Below are positions 24,401-36,400 of a DNA stretch of 64,000 nt, one piece after another. Below the pieces are notes generated by a model, which was not told where the DNA came from, did not search any database, and saw nothing but the letters and a program-made list of their open reading frames with translations. Position 1 is the stretch's first letter. Every line of letters starts with the position of its first letter. This stretch comes from Phoronis australis (lineage: Eukaryota; Phoronida; Phoronidae). Both the position numbers and the translations under genes were made by a program. The DNA is taken from NCBI GenBank assembly GCA_002633005.1, contig NMRA01000237.1:124769-188768 (forward strand). The letters are read 5' to 3'.

Positions 24401-27400
24401 TCCTTCAGATTCAATGGTTCAAAGAAGGCAAGTACATCAGGCCATCACACCGCTACACAATCAAATACAGCAAAGATGGCTACTGTACTCTGAAGATACG
24501 AATGGCCTGTCCTGAGGATCACGGTCATTATACTGTGCTGGCCGTAAACGTGGCTGGGAGAGATACATGTTCAGCTGAACTTTATGTTGAGAAGGTCGGC
24601 AATGTGGACGACATGTCGTTTGTCAGTCCCGAGACACTGAATTATTTGCAAAGACGGTAAGCTTAACAAGATTTAGCTTATAATGTCATTTTTGTTTCCT
24701 CTGATATTAAAATGTCTTGGAACAAGTCTGTACCATTCTACTGACAACCTTCGTATTAGTTTTGCCTCATGGAGCAATGAGCGGTTGTGAATTTGGCATG
24801 GTTAAATTTGGTCTTCAGGAACAATAATTTATCAATTCATTATGAATCGGGTACATATGGATACAGTAATTTTTCACTTATTTAGCATGCAATATGGCCG
24901 ACAAGTGAAATTCTATTTTGTTTAAATTCTCCTCAAAAATTAGGATTAAGAAATGTTTAGTCTATTACTAGTATGGTTTATACTGTGTTGATTTCGGAAA
25001 ACAACATTTGTTAAAGTTTCCGTTGTTTCCAGCAAGGTTTTGAGCCTTTGAAAAAAGGAAAATTACAATTTTGCACTAAAAAAATATTTTTGTGCAAAAT
25101 AAGTGGAGTTGTCTTATTGAAAAATTAGTGTTTTTGCATTAGGGCTTCATTAACGCACTGCATTTCATTCCAGAGAGTCTGAGAAAAACCTCAAGCTGAG
25201 GAAGGGAGAGTCGGGCATCGTGGAACAAGTCGTCAGGCCCAAGTTCAAGAAGGTGCCAACCGACCAGGAGGCACGCGAGGGGTGCATGGTCCGGTTTGAC
25301 TGTGTAGTCGGTGGACGACCTCCGCCGGACCTCTTCTGGTTCAGGAACGAGATTGAGGTTCATGATGATCGCCTGCACAAGGTTAGTACCTTGGATTGGA
25401 GTAGTGGGATGTTTGTTGATAAGGGGACAAATGAGCAATGAGCTACCTTCAGTTCACTTTATAAGTTACATCTTATTTCATTACATAGTACAAGCGAAAT
25501 TAGTACTCAATTGAAATAGTCTGCGCACTGATTGTATGACCCAGCATAGATGTAATCTTTCCAAATCTTTGAACGAGGGAATGGAATTTACCAGTCTTGA
25601 CTGGTACACTTTAATGGTTTGGCACAATTAGTCAGTTTGCCAAGAACACAATAAGGTCAAGACTAGCTCCTCATGGGATTTTCTGAAGTGTGAATGAATT
25701 GGGAAATATTGGTTGACTTAAAAAGGGAAAGAATTACCTAGTGTATGTGTGTGAAGAAATTACTATGCATGCCATGTACATTGTTTGGTATTTTGATGAA
25801 TAGTGTGGTTATATTATTTTACAGTACTTGTTCTTGATGACCAATTTCTTAACTCAAAGAATCTCAATGCTAGCTCCCACAAAAATCTTAAGTTCAGTCT
25901 TTATTAATTTTTGTACTTTAGCTGAAGTGTTTTTGTGTCTGATGTAAAGTGTATCAGATCACCTGCACTATTTTTCTCAATGTGGGTTTGGATATCGTAT
26001 TGGCATATAAGTGAAACAAACCTTTTCAATAATGAACCGTTTCTTGCCTGTTCAGATTGTCATCAATGAAGGGGGTATCAACTCACTGATCATACAAGCT
26101 GTCGCCCCGGAAGACACTGGGACGTACACATGCGTGGCACGTAACAAGAGTGGTGAAGACCGTTGCACCGCCAAACTCAACGTTATTGGTAAGTGCTGGG
26201 TTGTATTCTGTGTTGAAGCATTTACGTAAATTAATAGGTAAATTAGTCTTTGTGACTCTGTGATGCGACTTGGTTGACTTGATATTGTTTGTTTGTTTTG
26301 TTATTTTCTGTACAATGCTGATATAATTACAAATGGTATATTCATAGCACTGCCGTGGTTCAAGTTGTCATTGTAATCAAAACATGTTAAATCACTTTCG
26401 GTAATTGAATAATTTTTTTGTTTGGTCGTTGGGCCACAATTGGATCATTGGGTCTCATTCTCGTTTTTGGACTGCATCTTGGTCGTTGGTATCACTTTTA
26501 GTTAAACCATATTTTGTTAGCTGGACTTAATGATAATTTATTCACAGAGCGGGCAAATCAACAGCCGCCGCGATTTGTCGAGCGTCCTCAAGGTATCCAG
26601 GTGACAGAAGGCGAACCTTTCAGTCTCACCTGCCGCGCAATTGGTATACCCGTGCCTATGATGAGCTGGCAGAAAGAAGGAAAAATGGTGGTCGCTGGCA
26701 CTGACTACAGGTAGGGTGAGCTTGTATTTATATAGGGGACTCACATGGCACTGACTACAGGTAGGGTGAGCTTGTTCTTATATAGGAGACTCACATGTCA
26801 CTGACTACAGGTAGGGTGAGCTTGTTCTTATATAGGTGACTCACATGGCACTGACTACAGGTAGGGTGAGCTTGTTCTTATATAGGAGACTCACATGTCA
26901 CTGACTACAGGTAGGGTGAGCTTGTTCTTATATAGGTGACTCACATGGCACTGACTACAGGTAGGGTGAGCTTGTTTTTATATAGGGTACTCACATGCAT
27001 TATCAGGCCTCTGAATTCTTGTTCTATTTAGATTTAAAGTTATGGAGGACCTTATCGATGTGTCTTTGTGTTTAGCCAAAAACCTTAAAAACTATAGATT
27101 TTAATTCATTAAAAGTACATGTTTTTCTGAAAGTGGAAAATGTGTAGAATTTGATGTTTGACTTTTTAGCAATATGTCATTCAGTAGGTCATGTAACCAT
27201 GTGTTTTTTGGTAAAATTAAGCATAAAAGAAGGGTACATTCATGGCAAAACAACGGTATCAATAACAATTGACCAAATTTCATTTGATATTAATGTTCAA
27301 GATGAAATCAAAAAATTCCTATTGTAAAAGTGGGGCATTTCAAAAACAATTAACAACTTATTGAACAGTGCATATAAAGCATCGTATTTGAAAGTTTCAT

Positions 27401-30400
27401 ACGATTCAAATCTGGTTAGCCATTTCTGGCTGCGAATTTTCTGTTAGTCAAATTCGGGCATTTTTCTAGGACCCTACTTAGGACTTATTCCTGCTTTCTG
27501 GAGTTTCAAAGTTAAACAATATTGTTGTGACTTCAGTGTCGGATGAATTCATGATGCTTTTTTCACATTCATAATTTTTTCGTATTCTTTTTGCACTTAG
27601 CAATTTGTTTTTAAATTTCCAAGGATTGACATTGATGGTGGCCTGACTACAATTCACGTGGACAGAGCTCGTCCTACAGACTCTGCGTGGTATCAGTGCT
27701 CAGCTGTAAATGTTGCTGGAACGGCATCCACTAGGGCAAAGGTCATAGTTCAAGGTAGGAGAATCCTGTGGTCAAGCGCATAGTTTGTTTATTAGAATCA
27801 AGAGGTTAACTGTGTTATATAAAGTACTAAGATTATGTTTTCAGTGTAAGGTGTTTGCAATGTTTGTATTTGAATTGTATCATCAACTGTCTTCATTATG
27901 CTATGGGTGGAGTGTATACATTGCAAGACAAAAAAGTTATCAGACAAAATATTGTTTTCCCATCATGACGGCTGTTAAGAGCACCCATAAGGGGTACTAA
28001 CCATAAAGGGTACTAACCATAAAGGAAGGACAACTCGAATAATTATAGAGTGGCTTAGTCACCCTACTAACTTTACTGTTAATTCTTCATGCTCGGTCAT
28101 GAGGGAAGGTTACTATGGTGATAAACTTGGCTTCTGCCCAGCTGTCACAACTGGGAATTCTAGGTTATTTTTTGTCTTAATAGTTTTTCCTTGCACTGTA
28201 AATGTCACGGCAACTTTGACTTAACTGTAGTCATTTCAATGCCCACTATGCTTTACAGCATTGCCCAAAGCCCCAGAGCCCGAGCGTAAACTGCAGATAC
28301 CAAAGAAAGTCAGTCAGTAAGTAAAGTATTTCAATATGAACACAATATTTCGGTCTTTCCCCAGTCTATACCTTTTCGTCAATCTGCTGCTGCTAGATTT
28401 TTTCTAGTCAAAATTGATTATTTGTCTTGCACCTGAATCTGCTTGAGCTAACTTCGAAATCACTAGATGACAATTGTGGTTCGACTTCTGTCCAATACAG
28501 CTTATGCAATATTCTGTTTTTCACCAGTGGTGAGACTCTATGCTTTTCATTTCTTTTCTGGTGTTCTGTGAGAAGAGTAGTCAATACATCAACTGTTTGC
28601 TTTATTTCTGCCATTTTCAGACTTGTTGCATTGATTAAATCATTCCGTCTTATTCTTCCAATGTCTGTGTGCTGTGCTTTTGTTCAACAATCCTGTATTT
28701 CGTTACAACCCGTTAACAGAGTGCGTCGTCGCTCATACGAAGAATATCTTCTACAACAAATCGGTTACGCCACCGAGCAAGCCAGTGGAATCCTTCGAGT
28801 TATTTCCCCTGAGGAGGCCAGGTTGTGTTTTCGTCTGCTTTTATAGCATGCAAGGCCTGAAACTTTCTCCTGCCCTTTATTGTTATTCTGATACTTTGTA
28901 ATAAAATATCACCCTCTTTTGTATGACACTTCAAAAATTTATTTCCTAATATCAGATCTTGAGTTTTTCTGCTCTGTATTTAGAGACGTTCTAATATAAG
29001 CCACGTTTTTGTAATAATTGTTATAATTGTTTTTGATACTGTTTAACAAATAAATTGCAACGGTTATGTTAAGTACTAATTTTTAATATCTACTTTTCTA
29101 GACAGCTAGCCACTGTATTTGAAATGTGCTTATGAAATTTGGTTTTTGGTAATAGTCTCAGTGGTGTTTGCAGTCAACTATTCGGACCAATGTACAGTGT
29201 TAGTCCTGAGTGCCTCAGCCTTCGTCTACATCATATAGAAAGGTTCTGATTTTGTTGACGTGATTTCCTCTTGTGTTTCCCAACGCAGGCTCTATCTCTC
29301 CAGCATGGCCTACCCCAGTGAAACACCTAGCAAAGTCAGAAAGATGGTGCCATCGGAGGCACCATTACCATCTGACGAGCTGGATGCCGGCCGGGCGCCT
29401 GCACCTCCTGACACTGTGCAGCAAATTGTGGCACCGCCCACTGCCGCTTCTCCACAGAGGGCAGCCTGGGCCAAAGAGCCACCGGCAGTTGAATTGAAAC
29501 CCGGCAAACCCGAAACTCAGCGAACAGAAATGCAAGTTAGCCCTGCCCCTCACGCTTTCGAACCTGTTGAGTTGAAATTCCGTGTTGGCAAGACAAGGTT
29601 TGTCACCCCTCTGTCTGCATGCTGTCCGAGAACATTATCTTACTGTTTCCCTTTTGGATTTACATTTGCTCATTTTGGGATACTCTTGCTTTCTTCATAT
29701 TCTGTGCATGTTTTGTTTTCGGTTTTCCACTCTGATCGCATTTTTTTGGCTTTGTTCTATTTCAGCATGATACAAAGCTCGTATTGACTTCACCATTTCA
29801 TCACAAACTCTTATATGGCAATGTGTTACCTGAATCTTCTACTCCCTCATTTACTGTCACCTGCGTTTCCATTTTTTTCTTGTGTAAACGTCTTTCGAAT
29901 ATGTTCCTCTGACTTTTTTAGCTAGTTCTAGTTACAATATTCCTGCTCGATTGGCTCTCCTTAATTTGTAAAAAAAATATGACTTGAGTATCTCGTTATA
30001 TTGTAGTTTCTCATTCCTTTCATTAAAACCAGATTATTTTCTTCTCAAAGATTCTACACACCAATGCACTTTACGTTTAACTTTGTTCAATATTAAAGAG
30101 TTTTGCTTCACAGTCATTGCCTTCACTGCGTCACTGTCAAGAGTATAGCATAACGCATGCTGCAATTTTCACCGCTTTATCTAGACCACCATCGGAACCT
30201 GTACCTAGCGACAAGGAGGAGCCGGTCTACCTCCAGTCTAAGAAAGTACCACCACCAGTTGCGCCTAAGCCGGTCAGGTCACCCGTGGGGCGTGTTGATG
30301 AGTCATTGGTCTTGTCACCTCAAGCACCATTAACTGCACACGAACCTGCCGAGATTAAACCTAAGCCGCTCTCATCGGCAGCACCTGAGGTTTCTACCCC

Positions 30401-33400
30401 TGCAGCTCCTCCGACGACAGTCACTTCACAGTATGGCATGGCTAAAAGGAAATTGTTTGAAACACCCGATGACAGGTGTGTTGAGAAAGAAAATTGTGAT
30501 TTCCTTCTAGAGAAGACTTCATTAATTCACCATCTTGTTGCTTTTCGTCATGTTCGTTTGCTGCACAGAAGTTACTTTTATGCTTTGGGCACCATCGGCT
30601 ACTGGTTCATTTCACTTCATTGCCTGAGCGTGATGTTTCTTGCAGTTCACATGGTTTTTCATTCATTATCTTGGAGATTGTTTGTATTTTGCTGAGTGGG
30701 TTTTCCTCCAACTTTAGTATGTTTATCATACATCAATGAAGCTTATTAATACCAGCTTCAATGCTTACCCTTGTTTCTTCTTGAACAGTTTCCGAACTTC
30801 TTGGATTTTCAGTTTCGCTGATCGCATGGATGTTGACATTGGAGCTGCTCCACCAGCGTCTGTTAAAGATTTCAGGTTTCTATCTCTTTGATTCTTAAAT
30901 TGATTCTATGCTCTTCACAACTGGACGTTTTACTATCTCAGAACTTGCACATTTTCTCTGCCGTGCAATTTGTTCAATAAACTTCTTTCTTACTCTAACA
31001 TCTCTTGACAAACACTACTATTTTGTCGTCGCTAATTTTCTACTTTCTGTCCTCTTTTCCAATTCTGTTGATTTGAACAATTTTTTTCTTTAGACACGTT
31101 TCACCACCTAAAGCTCCTGCTCAAAAGCCCAAAGCAGAAGACATCCCAAAACCAGACTGGGAGAAATGGGAAAAAGAGTTGCCAACAGAAAGGTTGTCTT
31201 TCAGGTCTTCCTGCTTGCTTTTGTCTGTAGAATATATGAAATGCTTAGTAAATCAGGAATTGCATTCTATTTGCATGAACTAATTGTCTTAGTCTTAATG
31301 ACTAGTTTTCTTAAATGAATTATTGGTGCTAGACAACTGCTGTGTTGTGAATAGTATGGAAGGTACAGTTTTTATCATAGGGCTTTTCTTTAGGGAAGCC
31401 AGTCCTGGCTCTGTGTAGGCTATGTGCTTTGGTTGAACGCTGCTTGAGTTCTCTTGTAATAAAATTTTAGTGTGTCTCATACTGAGTGTACAATCACAAT
31501 TCCCCAAAAATTTTATTCAAGCATAAACAATGCAAGTTAGAAATGATTTTCCTCACCACAAAGAGCTCCGTGCTGGACAGAGTGCAATCTGGGGATATTT
31601 TGAATTAAGACAACCTTCGTTCCTGAAACACATTCATAACTCGGCATAACTGTCCTAGTTATGCCCATTGGTGGTTCACACTCAACATGAGTCATTACTT
31701 CTTTCCATACCTTTCTAAAAGTATCATCTGCAGCTGATGTATTCAATAGGACCGTGTCAGTGGTGTTTTGTCTTCTCTCTTTGGTGTTCTTTAGTTTCTT
31801 TAATGTGTCTTTCTCTATGTAGAACAAGTTCCATTCTGTCTACTTCATCTTTCCCAGTAAACAATCTGATAGTAATCTTTCCTATTCTTCAGTCGTAAAC
31901 TATGTATGCTTGCTGCTTGTTTGCTAACCTCAGCACTTCTTTGTCTTCTCTTGCAAAAGGACTACTGCACCCTGGAGAAAGTCGACATTAACTAAGGATG
32001 TCGCGTCTCAACCAAGGTACTTGTTTCTATTCTGCATGCTCTTGTGTCTTTAGCTGTCGCTTCTCATTATGTCGTTATCAAATTACAATAAAATACTGAG
32101 CTATTTCATTGTTCCTGACATTCATGAGTGATGGGTAAGTTTATGTAGGACCCTAGAACATGAAATTTGGCACATGAATTATGATTACTGCTTCTGAAGT
32201 CAACAGAAAATTAACGATTGGTCAATTGATGAGGTAACTGACAGCATAGTTAGTTAATGATGAACAATTTTTATCTTCTGATATTTTTCTCTACGGGTTT
32301 TAAAATTATTATTGTGGAAGTGAACATTTTTAAGGTTACTTTTTGATCTCAGAAAATGTTCAAATTTGGCTAAATCATTCTCCATAGGTCGCTTTTTTGA
32401 CAGCTACTTATACATTCAAATGGTTTTGGGATTAAAGAGCTGAACAATGAAACGAAGAATCCTGTTTGGTCGCCAACAGCGGCCATATTGTTTGCAGGAG
32501 AGAAGTTGCTAATGAAGCATTATATACAAGGCTGAACTGGGTCCGATTTTTTTGTCATTTGATGTTGAAGTTTTCATTCTGTTGTTGATGGCAAGCACAC
32601 ATTTCTCTTCAAGACCAACTGAGTTTGGATGGACTGCAGTGCCTGCTAAACAACCCACCACAGTCTCCATGGAGATCGCCCCGGTCGATAGATCAGAGAT
32701 GCAAATGGACGTTGATGCCGAAACACCAAGGTGGATATTGTTGTGTCCAAGTGCTCCAGCTCAGATATATGTCTGCAGCCTTGTAGCTTTACGTCACCTG
32801 TATGATTGGTCCTACCAAGCCTTTCCCACTGCCTGTGTTTTGCTTTCGTCTACGATGTGTTGAGTTCTGTGTCAGATTTAGGTGTAGAATTCTGGAAGAG
32901 GTGTTTTGTTGGTCTTCAGTGACAAAACATCAAGTGTCCACATGTTGCGTGTCTTGTTTTATTTGCTTGAATGTAGTGCACTGAGCTAATGTCCTGTTCA
33001 CATGGTGTCTTCTGTTGTGTTCGCATGGATCACCTCTCGTTGTCCTACTTGGCTAGTTATCAACATTTTGTTGCCATTTCTCTACCATCTCTTCATGTGT
33101 TGACATGTTATTTCATTCAAAGTGCTTTTAGAATGTCCTGTCTTAGAACTATGGTCACTTCTGTTATTGCATCGATTTTCAGGGTGTTGTGCATTAGACG
33201 TTTGAATGGTGTCTGTCATAGACCTGTTAAAAATAATGAAAATTTCATGGCTCTGCAGCAACAAAGGCCTTTCACCTCACCTGCTGATCTGTAAGGCTAT
33301 TTAGCAATTAGCAACTTCAGACATTTTATGCAACCCACCCTTGCTGGTATTTTTGAGACCTGGTTCAATAGGAATTGATTGACAGGTTGTCAATACCTAC

Positions 33401-36400
33401 ATGCATTCTAATATGTACATGTCGATGGCTTCTTACCAAAGTGTATCTTTCCCCGTCACCGTTCACCGTGTGTTCTGTTGTCTCTTTGTGTCCTCTCATT
33501 GATTGTCAAATGAAGCAAACATGATTTTTGCCTGGTGTTTTAATTTCTGTTGTGTCTTATTGTCGTAGAGTGCATGATGTGTTACTTGTAACCAACTCTT
33601 TCTCTTTCTCTTGCAGTACCTTCCAACTGCTTCTGGTTCCAACTAAGGGACCCCCAGTTGTCCCTCAGAAACCTGTCACTCCCATCTCTACTATACCTTC
33701 ACCGCTTGTTCCACACGGCAGAAGGTCTGTGTGTTTCTTGAATTAACAAATAAATTACACTATCTTCTTTAATCAATTTCTTTTTTCCTTTCATTCATCA
33801 TTTCTTTTATGTCGACTGTTCGTCTGCATTTATTAGATTGTTTTTCTGATGTGGTGTATAGTGTATGTTATATTGTGCGTCTAACTTTCCCTGACCAGTT
33901 GCAGCGCTTTATCAAAAGCCTTCCACAAATCAACTAAACACTGCAATTGTTCTGCATAATCTGTGTAACATGCTTTGTGTTTGATGTTTGTTTTTTGAGC
34001 TGTAAATACTTGTAGTTTGTGGATTAAGCTTGCACCATGCTTTTTGAAGCTTCATGTTTCTGACGAGTTATGTTTTATCCTCTTTCAAAGATCTTTGAAA
34101 TGATCTTTAATATTGTTTGTTTACTGAATTGTCTTGTTCATGTTTTGTTACTAACCTGTGTTTCTGAACTCTGCTATTCTTTCCCAGGCCTTCACTGACT
34201 CCTGGCCACATAACTTTCCGAAGGTTTGCGTCTTTTCATTTGCTTACCTGTGTTAACTTTTGTATTTGTCTTTTTGCTACCTGCTCTGTAACAAAATTGA
34301 CACATTTTGGTGTGGTCTGTCTGAAATTCGACCTCTGGTCTATTTCATGAAAGTAACTTAAGACTGAAGTCAGAAATTTGATCTTACACTCCTCACCTGA
34401 TCAAATTTCAGAATCCCTGAGAAGTTTTACATTACTGCGAGTTACTCAGAGATAATTTCTATAAATTTATTTCTCTGTTGTGATGCACTCATAATTACTT
34501 GCTAAACTTTTATTCACTAATTTAGAAGTGGGAGTGCAAGACTAATTTTCTGTCAGTCGTATTCATGAAACAGACCCCTGATGGTGTACTTTTGCCACTA
34601 TTGTCTATGTTCTCCTAAGCTTAGTAGTCAAACTTCAATCTACTGTGAAATTAAATTCACTTGATTGTAGTTAGCTGAATGAATTCTATGATTTACCACT
34701 GCTTAGATTTTGTAACTTGCGAATGACAAGTGTAACAGAATGTTGCACTTCATATCCTATTCTACTTGAACATGAAGTGACGCCTGCAAATTCAGCTGTT
34801 TTTTAAAGAAAGTAATCCCTGTAACCTTTGTGTTTTGCTGCTTGCTTGACATTGTTAACTTCTAACAACAGATACATCACTCTCCAGCTTCAAAATCAGT
34901 TAAGGTTGCATCCGTTTCCCATTGTGTTCTCCAATTTTTTATCAGCATTAATTTCAACATTGCTTGACAACTATGTCCTTGTAATCCATGTTCAGAGCCT
35001 CGGACACGGAACATGTGCCGCCTTCTAAAGAAGTGGTTACCAAAGTGGGTGAACTGGACGAGACGGACAAAGACATGTTCTCCAAGGGTCACCAGCGACC
35101 TCCCAAGTTCAAGACACCACTCAAGGACCTTCTGTTACGTGAGAGTGACGCAGCTCACTTTGAGGCAGTCCTTGTACCCATCAATGATCCTAACATGAAG
35201 ATTGAGTGGTACTGGAATGACCAGCTACTCAAGACTGGTGAGCTTATAGTGATTGATAAGCAAGCACTGCCTTCATTTCCAAATAAGGTTGTCTATAAGA
35301 TATTATAAGTAAAGTAAAATTAGCATTAGGTCTATAGCAAGTCTCGGCTATTTCACCCAAAAATAATAATTGCCAAAATTGCTACTTTTGTTTTAATTTG
35401 TCTTAGGCTGGCTATCATTCTAAATCATAACTTAATAAATTATTGTTTTCTGCTAATCTTTATTTTAACAATTGTTTTACGACAGATGAACAGTTCAATG
35501 TACATTAATAGGGGAGTGTAATTGTCTTCTTATTCATTGTAGTTGAGGTAGTTGTAAAATAGAATTAATTATTGTTGTTACATTGTGAGCTAAGAATGAA
35601 GAAACTTTCGCAAATGATTAGTACGTAAAACTATGTCAAATTCCTTGCCAATTGTAAAATACATATTTCTTTCTAATGTGCAGGTCACCGATTTAAGACG
35701 GCACATGACTTCCAATATGTCTCCCTTGACATCTTGTACACATATTCAGAAGATGGTGGCAAGTACACATGTGTGGCCACCAACTTGTATGGACGAGATG
35801 AGACGTCGGCCATCTTGGAATGTAGCGGTGAGTGGACAGAGTTGAAGATATTTTCTTCCAGTTGAAACAGAATTGTGCTGAAAACAGGTTCCTTGGTATA
35901 AAATGTTTGCAAATTTGTTGTAAGGAAAAACATAAAGATGAGAACGTTTGCCTGCAAAATAAATTAATTCTAATTTTGCAAAAGGTAAGCCAGCTTTGGA
36001 TTTTCAGTACTTACCAACTTGCGTTTTTGTCCCTGAGTAATTGTCATCACTAATCACAAGTCACTGAGGCTTTGTCCAATGACAGTTATCATTTTTGTAT
36101 GCGAATAATCACTTAGATTCATGATCACACGTATCTAAAATGAAAACCAGTTCAAAATAGAGCCGTCCTAAATTTCAAGATTAAAAGTAACGTTTCAGAG
36201 GGATCGTGGCAGGCTCCCCTTTTCATAGATGTCTGCAAGCGGTAGTCGCAGGTATTTGGATGATGGAAATCAGCACTAATTGTGATATGACATAAAGCAA
36301 ATCAATCTTTTGTTCGGTAATACAGCAAGGAGTGCAGACATTGTTAATACTTTTCCCCTAGCCATAAGTAAAAGAAGTGGTCTTAAAAAGAAACACATGA

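Noticed and set aside
28674-28901. Alternative reading frame through exon 21 (with TPPSKPVESFEL)
   Set aside because: It looks proline-rich like its neighbours, but its phase does not join exon 20 or exon 22. The phase-2 reading joins both and gives ISPEEAR-LYLSSM.
33183-33265. Longer version of tentative exon 28 starting after GATTTTCAG
   Set aside because: The frame is open, but the sequence does not resemble the linker and no GT follows at a usable place in phase.
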